DNA of 64,000 nt, from contig NZ_BATR01000031.1 of assembly GCF_000739655.1 (NCBI RefSeq), forward strand, positions 62,001 to 126,000, written 5' to 3'. The position numbers and the translations under genes are program-made. The notes below the pieces were generated by a model, which worked only from the letters and a program-made list of their open reading frames with translations, had not been told where the DNA came from and searched no databases. This stretch comes from Verrucomicrobium sp. BvORR106. Lineage in GTDB: Bacteria; Verrucomicrobiota; Verrucomicrobiia; Verrucomicrobiales; Verrucomicrobiaceae. Shown piece after piece: positions 26,758-35,398 of this stretch (its first letter is position 1; every line of letters begins with the position of its first letter).

Positions 26758-27033
26758 TCAGATGGAGAGAATGCGCACGGTTCCCTCTGGAGGCTGGTTC
26801 CTGGAGAAGTGCTCGATGTCGCTGATCTGGGCGGAGGCGGAGGTGCAGTAGAAGCCGAATTTGGCCCGCACCCGCTCCGATGCCTCCGTGAGCGCCTCGC
26901 GGCTCCGGGAGACAAACTCCGTCACCGTCATTTCCTCGCCCTTCTGGAAATAGGTGCGCACGACCGTGGAAGGGGAGTAGCACTCCCGCGTGACGCCGTC
27001 GGGAAGCTGGATGGTGAAGTTGATGGAGGGCAT
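26758..27033 (-). CDS. nitG: Nit1C cluster small protein (MSMEG_0570 family)
   Basis: A 91-residue protein beginning MPSINFTIQLPDG. It is the small conserved nitrogen-starvation-response member of Nit1C clusters. It has a strand-rich first half, PSTVVRTYF, then a helix with conserved Arg residues. No catalytic motif is visible, so it may be a structural partner or carrier. It lies 54 bp before the flavoprotein gene; 157 bp separate it from the radical SAM gene upstream, and that gap carries a dispersed CTCTGTG-type repeat. Confidence 0.8.
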   Translation of the reverse strand: MPSINFTIQLPDGVTRECYSPSTVVRTYFQKGEEMTVTEFVSRSREALTEASERVRAKFGFYCTSASAQISDIEHFSRNQPPEGTVRILSI

Positions 27034-27141
27034 GGTGGGGGAAGTAAAAAGTAGCTAGTAAAAAGTGAAAAGTGTCGAGTTACTTCAGGCTGTTTGATAG
27101 GCTCATAGAACCAGAGCCACAGAGACTCGATCCCTTTAAAA

Positions 27142-27170
27142 CCTCTGTGTTCTCTGTGCCCCTGTGGTTA
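27142..27170 (+). repeat. CTCTGTG-type dispersed repeat inside the nit operon
   Basis: A 29-bp run that matches 15361-15389 at 26 of 29 positions. It sits in the 157-bp gap between the radical SAM and MSMEG_0570 genes, in the antisense direction relative to the operon. Confidence 0.55.
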
Positions 27171-27190
27171 TATCATCAGTACCGCATCAC

Positions 27191-28366
27191 TCACCCCAGA
27201 CACATGTTCTGGCCGTTGTTGTCCTGGTTCTCAAACGTGGAGAGGGAAGAACACGCGCCGCATTTGGCGCAGCCGGCTTTCACGGTTTCCGAGGTCATGC
27301 CGGCGGCGGAGAGCATTTCGCCGAGAGGCTGGAGGATGCTGCGCATGAACTCCGCGCTGGGCGGCTGGCGGTGTTGCAACGGGGTACCGCCAATGGGGAC
27401 GAAGGGCACGACGAAGGGGTACACGCCCAGGGCGATGAGCTGGCGGCAGCCGTCCAGGAGGCCTTCTGCGGTGTCGCCCAGACCGCCCAGGAGGTAGGTG
27501 CTGACCTGGCCGCGGCCAAAGACGGCCACGGCAGCCTCGAAGGCTTTCAGGTAATAACTCACGGGCACCTGAGCCTTGCCCGGCATGATGCGGGCGCGCA
27601 CCGTATCATCCCAGGCCTCCAGGTGCATGCCCAGGGTGTCAACCCCCGCGTCCTTCAGCCGGTGGAACCAGCTGAAGTCCGCCGGGGGTTCACACTGGGC
27701 CTGGATGCCCAACCCGGTGCGGGACTTGATGGCACGAGCCACGTCCACCAGAACGGCGGCTCCGCGGTCCTCCGTAGGAGGGGTGCCGGTGGTGAGCACC
27801 ACCTGCTCGACCCCGTCAAACTTCTGCGCTGCGGCCGCCACCTCGGCAAGTTGCTCCGGCGTCTTCCGCGCAATCGTGCGGCCCGCTTTGAGCGATTCGC
27901 CGATGGCACAGAACTGGCACTTGGTTTCCGCATTGCCGTACCGGATGCAGGTCTGCAGCACGGTGGTGGCCAGGACGTTGTGGGAGTGGAGCTGGGCGAG
28001 CTTCCAGTACGGGATGCCGTCCTCTGTGGTTAGATCATAGAACCTGGGCTGCCGGGGGAAGCGGATGGGGGCCTCGGGGCGGCCGTCCCGGTAGAGCATG
28101 GAGCGCCCGTCAAGCGCCGGCGGGTCAGCCGTAAAAGGGGACTGGCGCGCCGGGTGGGTGTGGATGGGCACCATGACCGTGGTGCCCATGATGTGGAGGG
28201 CCTTGTGGTCACTGGGTCCAGCGCCTCCACGCCGGCTGGAGGCGGAGGCCGCCTCGTCCACCATGCGCAGACCGAGGGACTGCAACTCAGACACCAGCCA
28301 TTGCTTGCGGGTGAGCAAGGCGGTCTCGAAGGCCGTTGGATTCATGGGAAGGGGAGCTGAGGTCAT
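27191..28366 (-). CDS. nitD: Nit1C cluster radical SAM protein (MSMEG_0568 family)
   Basis: A 391-residue radical SAM enzyme with non-standard cluster spacing: Cys140, Cys150 and Cys153 (CX9CX2C) instead of CX3CX2C, in a segment ending CQFCAIGES. That is the MSMEG_0568-type arrangement. A second cysteine group near the C-terminus, Cys366, Cys369 and Cys372 (plus Cys389), may hold an auxiliary iron-sulfur cluster. It should generate a 5'-deoxyadenosyl radical; the substrate is not known. The start at 28366 or 28345 lies inside the end of the nitrilase gene, so the two genes overlap by about 60-80 bp and are probably translationally coupled. Confidence 0.87.
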   Translation of the reverse strand: MTSAPLPMNPTAFETALLTRKQWLVSELQSLGLRMVDEAASASSRRGGAGPSDHKALHIMGTTVMVPIHTHPARQSPFTADPPALDGRSMLYRDGRPEAPIRFPRQPRFYDLTTEDGIPYWKLAQLHSHNVLATTVLQTCIRYGNAETKCQFCAIGESLKAGRTIARKTPEQLAEVAAAAQKFDGVEQVVLTTGTPPTEDRGAAVLVDVARAIKSRTGLGIQAQCEPPADFSWFHRLKDAGVDTLGMHLEAWDDTVRARIMPGKAQVPVSYYLKAFEAAVAVFGRGQVSTYLLGGLGDTAEGLLDGCRQLIALGVYPFVVPFVPIGGTPLQHRQPPSAEFMRSILQPLGEMLSAAGMTSETVKAGCAKCGACSSLSTFENQDNNGQNMCLG

Positions 28367-29345
28367 GGTTGCGGGAGGTACCGTTGATCAGGGGTTCAGG
28401 GCTCGCCGACAACGGCGAGGGGCACGACGTGTATTGCTGAAGCGGCTGCTGATGCATCACCAGGGAGAGCAGGTCCGGCCGCGAGTAGTGGCCCACGCTG
28501 TCCATCATGCGCTTGCGTTTGGTGATGAGCGTGAAGTCCAGGTCCGCCACCACCATGCCTTCGCCAGCCGTGAGGGGCTCGCCCAGGAGCGTGCCCTCCG
28601 GTGAGACGATGGCGGTGAAGCAGCCGCCGCGGAGTGCCTTCTGCATCTTGATGTCAGGCGTGATGGCGGTGATCTGCTCGTCGGTGAGCCAGCCGGTGGA
28701 GTTCACCACGAAGCAACCGGATTCCAGTGCGTGATGCCGGATGGTCACCTCGATCTGGTCCCGGAAGATTGGTCCCACCATGGACCCCGGGAACTGGGCG
28801 CAGTGGATCTGCTCGTGTTGGGCCATGAGGGAGAACCGGGCGAGGGGGTTGTAGTGTTCCCAGCAGGCCAATGCGCCCAGGCGGCCCACCTTGGTTTCCA
28901 CCACCTTCAGTCCGGACCCATCGCCCTGGCCCCAAATCATGCGCTCATGATAGGTGGGGGTGATCTTGCGCCGCTTCAGCACCAGGGTGCCATCCGCATC
29001 GAAGACCAGCTGCGTGTTGTAGAGGGAGCCGTGATCCCGTTCGTTCACGCCCACCACCAGCACCATGCCGTGACGCCGGGCCTGCTGGGAAAGGATGTCC
29101 GGGATCCAGCCAGGGACTTCCACCGCATTTTCGTAGAGCCGCAGGTGCTCGCGGCCAGCGCTCACCGGCGGCTCTACAAAGGAGAAATAGGGGTAGTAGG
29201 GCACGAAGGTCTCTGGGAAGACCGCCAGTTCCACCCCTCCGGCGGCGGCCTCAGCCACCGCCCGGCAGACACGGTCCACCGTGCCTTCCACACTGGTCAG
29301 ATCAGGTGCGATCTGCACCGCTGCCGCTCGAATCATCGTCGCCAT
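28287..29345 (-). CDS. nitC: Nitrilase of the Nit6803/sll0784 family (Nit1C)
   Basis: A 352-residue carbon-nitrogen hydrolase converting nitriles to carboxylic acids and ammonia. The Glu-Lys-Cys triad is intact: Glu45 in [12 protein letters not shown], Lys127 in [10 protein letters not shown] and Cys161 in ALACWEHYN. Each is shifted by eight residues from the published Synechocystis Nit6803 positions (53, 135, 169 as I recall them), which shows colinearity over the whole core. The last 45 residues form a Ser/Pro-rich tail that runs into the radical SAM gene start. Nitrilases of this family probably assemble into spirals or oligomers. The natural substrate in the Nit1C context is unresolved. 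Confidence 0.93.
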   Translation of the reverse strand: MATMIRAAAVQIAPDLTSVEGTVDRVCRAVAEAAAGGVELAVFPETFVPYYPYFSFVEPPVSAGREHLRLYENAVEVPGWIPDILSQQARRHGMVLVVGVNERDHGSLYNTQLVFDADGTLVLKRRKITPTYHERMIWGQGDGSGLKVVETKVGRLGALACWEHYNPLARFSLMAQHEQIHCAQFPGSMVGPIFRDQIEVTIRHHALESGCFVVNSTGWLTDEQITAITPDIKMQKALRGGCFTAIVSPEGTLLGEPLTAGEGMVVADLDFTLITKRKRMMDSVGHYSRPDLLSLVMHQQPLQQYTSCPSPLSASPEPLINGTSRNHDLSSPSHESNGLRDRLAHPQAMAGV

Positions 29346-29393
29346 ACGCCCCTGGGGGTTGTGGTTGTCTGCGGGTGTTGCCTCCTGCGCAGA

Positions 29394-29876
29394 TTACAGG
29401 TTCCAGGAGTGGATCTGGACCGCATTGGCCCGGCCATGGAGGAGGACAATGTCCAGCACATCCAGGGGGTTGATGGGGATGATGCCCGGGATAAAAGCCT
29501 TCTCCGTCTGGCCGTACAGCGCCTGGGTGGAGAAGCGGCAGGCATAGATCTTGCCGCCCTCGGCCATGAACTGGGCCAGGCGCTTGTTCACCAAAAGATG
29601 CCCCGGGAAGGCCTCGTCGCCCAGAGTGGGGAAACCTCGCTGGAATCCGAGCGTCACGCCCGGGCCATACAGGAGGATGGAGGTCTCATAGCCTTTGCGC
29701 AGGAGGCGCGTGGCCACCAGCGTGTTCACCAGGCCGATGGATCCTTCAAAGGCGATGCCATGGAAGGTGACCAGCGCCTTCTCGCCGGGAAGGGCCTTCA
29801 CATCCTCGAAGACCTTCTCTTCATAATCCACGAGAAAGTCGCCGTCCTTGTTCATGTCTCTGTTTACCGCGGGCAT
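29394..29876 (-). CDS. nitB: Nit1C cluster leading protein (MSMEG_0572/sll0783 family)
   Basis: A 160-residue cytosolic protein, first gene of the cluster. sll0783-type proteins are induced by nitrogen starvation in Synechocystis, where loss of sll0783 was reported to impair PHB accumulation. It has an alpha/beta pattern that suggests a DsrE-like fold, with [22 protein letters not shown] in the middle (a DsrE-like strand-helix), but no active-site cysteine is obvious; Cys115 or so lies in KIYACRFS. Two ATGs are possible (29876 and 29855). The 300 bp upstream hold candidate regulatory repeats. Confidence 0.85.
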   Translation of the reverse strand: MPAVNRDMNKDGDFLVDYEEKVFEDVKALPGEKALVTFHGIAFEGSIGLVNTLVATRLLRKGYETSILLYGPGVTLGFQRGFPTLGDEAFPGHLLVNKRLAQFMAEGGKIYACRFSTQALYGQTEKAFIPGIIPINPLDVLDIVLLHGRANAVQIHSWNL

Positions 29877-30175
29877 AGTCGTCAGGGAGTTGATGGTTTT
29901 CCGTTTTCCTTGGAGGCCCTGAGTGGGTCCTCACACGCCGCAGAGATTCAGCAGCCGCGGTGCCACCATGCCAGGTGGTCTGCCCCGTCTGGCCGGACAT
30001 TCATGCAAATCGTTGCACGGCTGCCGGGGCGGCAGAAATTTCAAAATTCAAATGCCAAACTTCAAAGGGAAGCCGAAAACCACCCAGGAAGCCCGGTTGA
30101 ATTTTGAAGTTTGGTTTTTGAAGTTTCCACCCGCAGGCCTTTCTGCCAAAACAGGGGCCTTACTCCACCGCCCCC
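29877..30175. promoter_or_regulatory. Shared upstream region of the nit cluster and the M1 peptidase, with inverted repeats
   Basis: This 299-bp divergent space contains TGCAA-ATCG-TTGCA at 30004-30017, a perfect 5-bp dyad with a 4-bp spacer and a candidate operator about 130 bp ahead of the first nit gene. It also contains an AT-rich block at 30038-30126 whose CCAAACTTCAAA and TTTGAAGTTTGG parts form inverted repeats. No convincing sigma-54 (GG...GC) promoter or NtrC site was found. What controls the cluster cannot be read directly. Confidence 0.4.
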
Positions 30176-32782
30176 ATGCTCCGCGCCCTCCTTTTCACCC
30201 TCCTTGCGAGCCAGGCAGTCATGGCCAGCCAGGACTCCATCTGTGCCTGTGGCAAGCATCTCCTGCCCAAGATCACCAACGAGAAACCCGGGCGCAAGTA
30301 TGCCCGGGACCGGCTGGTGGACATCCTGCATCTGAAGCTGGACGTCACCCCGGACTTCGACAAGCGGACGGTCAAAGGGACCTCCTCGCTCACCTTCAAG
30401 CCCATCGCCCAACCCCTCACCAAGCTGGAGCTGGATGCCGTGGGCCTGGTGATTGAGGACGTGCAAACCCGCAACGCCGTGCTGGCCGAGTATGGTGTGA
30501 CGGATGAGAAGCTGGTGCTGGTGTTCAAGGAGCCCGTGCCAGCCGACACCGAGGCCGGCGTGGTGATCCGCTACCGGGCCCAGCCCGAGCGGGGCCTATA
30601 TTTCCGCACACCCGAGACCGGTGCCAAACCCGGCGACACCCAGGTGTGGACGCAGGGAGAGGCGGAGCTGCACCGCTACTGGTTCCCGTGCTACGACTAC
30701 CCCAACGAACGCTTCACCAGCGAGGTGGTCTGCCACATTCCCGGGGACATGAAAGCCATCTCCAATGGCGTGTTAGTTTCCAATAACCAAAAGGATCTCG
30801 GTGGCCTCACCCTGTGGCACTGGCGGCAGAACCAGCCGCATGTGAACTACCTCGTGGCCCTGGCCGCAGGTTATTTCCACACCCTGGAAGGCAAGGCCGG
30901 CACCCTCCCCCTGGCGCTGCACGTGCCACCGTCCGAGACGGCGCAGGCGGCCAATGCCTTCCGCGACACCGCGAAGATCATCCCTTTCCTGGAACGTGAA
31001 ACCGGCACGCCCTTCCCGTGGGACAAGTACCACCAGGTGTACTGTCTGGACTTCATCGCCGGCGGCATGGAGAACACGAGCTGCACCTTCCAGGCCGCGG
31101 GCCTCCTTTTCCAGGATGATACCGAGACACTCTCCAGTCTGCACTGGCTGGATGCGCACGAGGCGACGCACCAGTGGTTTGGGGATCTGGTCACGTGCCG
31201 CGACTGGTCGCACCTCTGGCTCAACGAAGGATTCGCCTCGTACTACACCGTCCTCTATGAAGGCGAGCGCAACGGTCCGGAGGCGTTCCAGTTCGGTCTG
31301 CTCCGGGAGGCCAACAAGGTCTTCGAGCGCCTGGACTCGCGCCCGATCGTCTGGCGGGACTACAAGGACCCCATGGAGCAATTTGACTACCGCTCCTATC
31401 CCAAGGGTGCCTGGGTGCTGCACATGATCCGCAGCCGCCTGGGCGAGGATCTTTTCCGCAAGGCAGTGAAGACGTATCTGGACCGGCACCGCAACACGGT
31501 GGTGGGCACGGATGATCTGCAGGATGTGCTGGAGGAAGTGTCCGGCCTGTCCTTTGACCGATTCTTTGACCAGTGGCTCTACCACGGCGGCGTGCCCGAA
31601 TTGAAGGCGGACTACTCCTGGGACGCAGCGACCAAGCTGGCCAAAGTGACCATGCGCCAGACCCAGAAGGTGACCGACCAGGTGCTGCTGTTCCAGTTTG
31701 ACCTGCCAGTGCGGTTCTGGCTGAAAGGGGCGGAAAAGCCGGTGGACTTCAAGGTCACCGTCACCAGGGCGGAGGAGGACTTTTATTTCCCAGTACCTTC
31801 TTCTCCCGAACTCATCCGCCTGGATCCCGACACGACGCTGCTGGCGAAGTGGGACTTCACCCCGCCTCCAGACATGCTGAAGCGGCAGCTGCAAGGGGAT
31901 GTGCTGGGGCGCATCTGTGCGGTGCAGGCCCTGGGCAAGCAGAAGGACGACGACAGCGTGAAACAGATCGCGGAAGTGCTGAACAAGGATGTCTTTCACG
32001 GGGTGCGCAGTGAGGCCGCCAAGGCTCTGAAGCAGGTCATGACCCCGGCGGCCCGCGATGCCCTGGTTGCAGTCTTGAACCAACCCGACGCCCGCGCCCG
32101 CAAGGCCGTGGTGGAGGCGCTGGGAGCGTATCCTCATCCTGTCGCCCACGCCGCTCTGCTGCAGCAGGCCCAGCGGGAGAAGAACCCGGAGATCCTGGCG
32201 CAGATCATCACCACTTGGGGGGCCCGGCCCGCCGAGCCGGCCATCACTGCGGAACTGACACGTCTGATCGCCACGCCCTCCTATCACAACGGACTGGCCG
32301 CCGCCGTCATCAGTGCCTTCCGGGCCCAGAGCGACGCCACCGCTGTGCCGCTGATCCTGGCCAAGCTGAACTCCAAGGCGGATGCGTTGGAGTTCGACAC
32401 CGGAGACTTTGCCGCTGGCATGGACGCGTTGGCCTTTCTCGCGCGAGACCTGAAGGCCGAGGAGCGGGAACCGGTGCGGGTGTTCCTGACCAGCCATCTC
32501 AACCATCCCAAAGAAGACCTTCGCGTCGCGGCCGCTCAGGGTCTGGGCACGCTGCGGGATGCCAGATCTCTGGCGGTGCTCAAGCCTCTGACTGCGGTGA
32601 GCAAACCCTTCAAGGATCCCGTGCGGGACGCTGCTGAAAAGGCGATTGTGACGCTGGGAGCTGAACAGCCCCGGCCGCTGGAGCTGAAGGATGTCTGGAC
32701 CCAGATGCAGGACCTGCAACGCAAGGCGCAGGAGATGGAGAAACAACTGGAGACGATGAAGAAGAAGGCCGAGGCGAAGTGA
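30176..32782 (+). CDS. Exported M1-family zinc aminopeptidase with C-terminal HEAT repeats
   Basis: An 868-residue gluzincin metallopeptidase. After a signal peptide (about 1-17) come the N-terminal beta domain, the exopeptidase motif GGMEN (296-300, in place of GAMEN), and the zinc site HEATH (328-332) with the third ligand Glu351 in LWLNEGFASYY. The downstream catalytic Tyr lies in FDYRSYPKGAWVLH. From about residue 565 the sequence becomes a series of HEAT-like helical pairs, such as ARDALVAVLNQPDARARKAVV, ending in a Lys/Glu/Met-rich helix at the C-terminus. It should remove N-terminal residues from peptides in the periplasm. The gene converges on the TPR/coiled-coil gene across an inverted-repeat element. 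Confidence 0.9.
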   Translation: MLRALLFTLLASQAVMASQDSICACGKHLLPKITNEKPGRKYARDRLVDILHLKLDVTPDFDKRTVKGTSSLTFKPIAQPLTKLELDAVGLVIEDVQTRNAVLAEYGVTDEKLVLVFKEPVPADTEAGVVIRYRAQPERGLYFRTPETGAKPGDTQVWTQGEAELHRYWFPCYDYPNERFTSEVVCHIPGDMKAISNGVLVSNNQKDLGGLTLWHWRQNQPHVNYLVALAAGYFHTLEGKAGTLPLALHVPPSETAQAANAFRDTAKIIPFLERETGTPFPWDKYHQVYCLDFIAGGMENTSCTFQAAGLLFQDDTETLSSLHWLDAHEATHQWFGDLVTCRDWSHLWLNEGFASYYTVLYEGERNGPEAFQFGLLREANKVFERLDSRPIVWRDYKDPMEQFDYRSYPKGAWVLHMIRSRLGEDLFRKAVKTYLDRHRNTVVGTDDLQDVLEEVSGLSFDRFFDQWLYHGGVPELKADYSWDAATKLAKVTMRQTQKVTDQVLLFQFDLPVRFWLKGAEKPVDFKVTVTRAEEDFYFPVPSSPELIRLDPDTTLLAKWDFTPPPDMLKRQLQGDVLGRICAVQALGKQKDDDSVKQIAEVLNKDVFHGVRSEAAKALKQVMTPAARDALVAVLNQPDARARKAVVEALGAYPHPVAHAALLQQAQREKNPEILAQIITTWGARPAEPAITAELTRLIATPSYHNGLAAAVISAFRAQSDATAVPLILAKLNSKADALEFDTGDFAAGMDALAFLARDLKAEEREPVRVFLTSHLNHPKEDLRVAAAQGLGTLRDARSLAVLKPLTAVSKPFKDPVRDAAEKAIVTLGAEQPRPLELKDVWTQMQDLQRKAQEMEKQLETMKKKAEAK

Positions 32783-32854
32783 GAGGGGGAGGCGATGGAA
32801 TGGAGTGTCGTGGGACGTCTCAGGCTCTCTCACCTCCAAACCACCGCATCACAT

Positions 32855-33057
32855 CCAACACCTGAGCGCGCAGCGCTTTTGGGACTGCGGTGAGCATCAC
32901 CGCTTTCGCACCCCTTGTGATGGGATTGAACCCTTCGCCGTCCGCCAGAGCCCACATCCTCCGGTCGCACCCCAAAGCATCCAGTCCGACACAGGACTCC
33001 CAAAAGCGGTGATGCTCACCGCAGTCCCAAAATCCCGCAAGCGGGATCAGGTGTTGG
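32855..33057. repeat. 203-bp palindromic element with 30-bp perfect inverted repeats
   Basis: The 30 bp at 32877-32906 are exactly repeated in inverse at 33003-33032 (core GCGGTGAGCATCACCGC). Outer 11-bp arms at 32855-32865 and 33047-33057 also match in inverse. Between them are about 96 bp of unrelated sequence without an ORF that I could support. It lies between two convergent genes and could act as a bidirectional terminator or be a non-autonomous mobile element (MITE-like). No target-site duplication was clear. Confidence 0.8.
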
Positions 33058-33124
33058 TCGATCTATCGGCCTTGTTTTTCCTAGATCCTCCCACCTCTCA
33101 AGGCCATTCCAACCACCACATCCA

Positions 33125-35245
33125 TCACGGCTTCTCTTCCTTGCCGTTCCCGCCTCTATCACCATCGCCCGAATCCGACTTCTTGCGGTTGAACAGCTTC
33201 TTCACCGTACCCGTTACCGCGCCGGACACCGCATCCGTTGCTCCTGAAACCGCACCCGTCACAGCTCCGGAAACAGCCCCAGTCACGCCCGTGACGGACT
33301 TGGTGACTCTTGCAGCTACGCCGGGGCCTTTTTCCTTCTCTTTCTCCTTTTCCTCAACCGGCTCAGCCATCACCACCGGCTTGGGCGGCGCTGCGGGAGC
33401 AACCTCCGGCTTGGGTTTCGGTTTGGGCTGGGGCTTCAAGGAAGCAACGGTCTTCTTGTTCTTCTCGCTGGTGCCCTTGCTGGATTTCGAGGCCGTGGCC
33501 TTCTTGGGGGCAGGGGCGGCGGCTTCCTCCTTTTCTTTCTCCGCTTCTGCAGCAGCCATGCGGGCCTTTTGTTCGGCAGCCACTTTGGCCTTCTCCTCCG
33601 CGGCGACCCGAGCCTTCTCCTCCTTCAGAGCCTTTTCTTCAGCCGCTTTGGCGGCAGCGGCTTCCGCCATCTTCGCCTCTTCCGCCGCCTTCTTGGCCTT
33701 GGCTTCTTCCATCCTGGTCTTCTCCTCGGCCGCAAGCCGGGCTTTCTCCTCTGCTGCAGCCTTGGCCTGGGCGGCCTTCATGGCCTTCTCCTCTTCGAGC
33801 TTGGCTTTTTCCGCCGCCGCCTTCGCAGCCGCCGCTTCTGCCAGCATGGCTTTTTCCTCAGCGGCTTTGCGCACTTTCTCTTCAGCCTCTTGCTTTGCCT
33901 TCATGGCCAGCTGCGCCTTCTCTTCTTCGATCCGGGCTTTCTCGGCCGCGGCCACCCGGGCTTTCTCCTCGGCTTCCATACGGACCTTTTCAGCGGCGTC
34001 CGCTTTGGCTTTCTCTTCCGCAGCGATACGAGCCTTCTGTTCGGCGACGACCATGGCCTTCTCCTTCATGGCCTGCTCGCGTTCTGCGATGAGCTGGGTC
34101 TCCGCCTTGACGACAATGGCGTGGGTCTCCGCAGTGAGGGGATGGTCCTTGCCCAGATGGGCCTCGAAGATGGCCAACGCTTTGGCATAGAGACCCGCGG
34201 CATCCTCGCTCATCTCCATGGCAGTGAAGTTGTCCGCGAGCTGACGGTAGCAGCGGCCGGTCTCGGGGTGATCGGAGGGAAAGTGCATCCGGCAGATGCG
34301 CCAGGCCTCGCCGGCGTGCTTCTGGCAGAGGTCAAACTCGCCCTGGCGCGAAGCCAGTCGGGCCAGACTGAGCTCCACCAACAGCAACTCCACCGCATCA
34401 CGCGTCTGCTTCTTCAGCAGGTTCTCACGCGACTTCTCCAGCAACGACTTTGCACCCGCGTCGTCCTCTCCCGCGAGCACCATGAGGGCCCCGACACGGC
34501 TCTGGTAGAGGCCCACATCCCGGGATTCATCGGGAAAGTTCTGCTCAGCCAAGGCCAGGGCCTCATGAGCCAGAGGCAGGGCTTTGGCATAACGGAGCTG
34601 GCCGTGGTAAATCTGCGCCAGCATGGTCAGATCGCGAGCCAGCGCCGGCGGCTCGTTGGCGTGGGCCTTGCGGGCGGCTGCCAGGGCACGGGCCACCGCC
34701 TTGTCTGCCTCCTCTTCCCGCTGCAGGAGCAGCAGGGTGTCCGCCAGCAGCCCCGCCGGGGCGATCAGGTCGCCAGCAGGCCGGCCCGTGCGCTCGGCGT
34801 CTGAGAGATTGGTCTCAAAGGCCATCACAGCGTCGTCATAGCGGCCCGAGGCCTGACAGGCGCGGCCCAGTTTCTCCGCGAACCCAAAAGCCAGGTCGCC
34901 CTCTTTGCCGTTCCAGCGATGGTTCGTTTCGGCATCGTACCGGGAGCGACGCCAGGCGTAGTCCAGTTGCTCCACGGCCTCCTTCCAGCGACCCACGGCG
35001 CGGTAGGCCTCGCCCAGCTCGCCACGCCGGATCACGATCTCGATGTCATTTTCGTCAAAGAGCTTCGTGGCTGAACTCAGCGCCAACTCGAAGTTGACCA
35101 CCGCCTTCTCGTTCTCACCCTTCAGGGCGGCCTCCTTGGCGATGTCGCGGTACGACTGCGCGAAGGCTGTCGGCAGAGGCGTCAGCGCCTGGAGCGCAAG
35201 CAGCAGCGCGAATGAGTAGCGAAGGCGTGAGGACGGGCCGGACAT
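33125..35245 (-). CDS. Exported TPR protein with long TolA-like coiled coil
   Basis: A 706-residue protein. A signal peptide (about 1-30, cleaved near TAFAQ) is followed by a helical repeat domain of TPR type (about 31-380), recognisable by repeating patterns such as YRAVGRWKEAVEQLDYAW and LYAKALAIFEAHLGKDHP. Residues about 380-575 are a near-continuous Ala/Glu/Lys coiled coil made of AAEEKAR-like units. Then come a PKPKPKP segment (600-630) and a tail with VSGAVTG-type repeats (651-680). It is probably periplasmic and elongated. I do not recognise a named family. The ATG at 35245 is favoured because it starts the signal peptide; the frame extends upstream to 35326. Confidence 0.8.
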   Translation of the reverse strand: MSGPSSRLRYSFALLLALQALTPLPTAFAQSYRDIAKEAALKGENEKAVVNFELALSSATKLFDENDIEIVIRRGELGEAYRAVGRWKEAVEQLDYAWRRSRYDAETNHRWNGKEGDLAFGFAEKLGRACQASGRYDDAVMAFETNLSDAERTGRPAGDLIAPAGLLADTLLLLQREEEADKAVARALAAARKAHANEPPALARDLTMLAQIYHGQLRYAKALPLAHEALALAEQNFPDESRDVGLYQSRVGALMVLAGEDDAGAKSLLEKSRENLLKKQTRDAVELLLVELSLARLASRQGEFDLCQKHAGEAWRICRMHFPSDHPETGRCYRQLADNFTAMEMSEDAAGLYAKALAIFEAHLGKDHPLTAETHAIVVKAETQLIAEREQAMKEKAMVVAEQKARIAAEEKAKADAAEKVRMEAEEKARVAAAEKARIEEEKAQLAMKAKQEAEEKVRKAAEEKAMLAEAAAAKAAAEKAKLEEEKAMKAAQAKAAAEEKARLAAEEKTRMEEAKAKKAAEEAKMAEAAAAKAAEEKALKEEKARVAAEEKAKVAAEQKARMAAAEAEKEKEEAAAPAPKKATASKSSKGTSEKNKKTVASLKPQPKPKPKPEVAPAAPPKPVVMAEPVEEKEKEKEKGPGVAARVTKSVTGVTGAVSGAVTGAVSGATDAVSGAVTGTVKKLFNRKKSDSGDGDRGGNGKEEKP

Positions 35246-35398
35246 GACGGAAAGTCTTCCCTCCACTGTGCAGGCAGGCAAGGCAAAGTTGGTTCCCGCC
35301 CGGCCGCGTGCAACATTCGGGGCCAAAGGGGTGTTTCAATTGCGCGGCCCGCATCGTAATCTGTGGGTCGTTTTTGCCCCCGAGATCCGCTGCCGCCC

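Noticed and set aside
29990-30030. Sigma-54 promoter (GG-N10-GC type) before the nit cluster
   Set aside because: The minus-strand sequence GTGCAACGATTTGCA near 30005-30020 has the -12-like TTGCA but lacks the GG at -24. Too many mismatches.
30773-32839. Minus-strand 688-codon ORF over the M1 peptidase gene
   Set aside because: Antisense to an enzyme with a complete zinc site; the translated sequence shows no domain.
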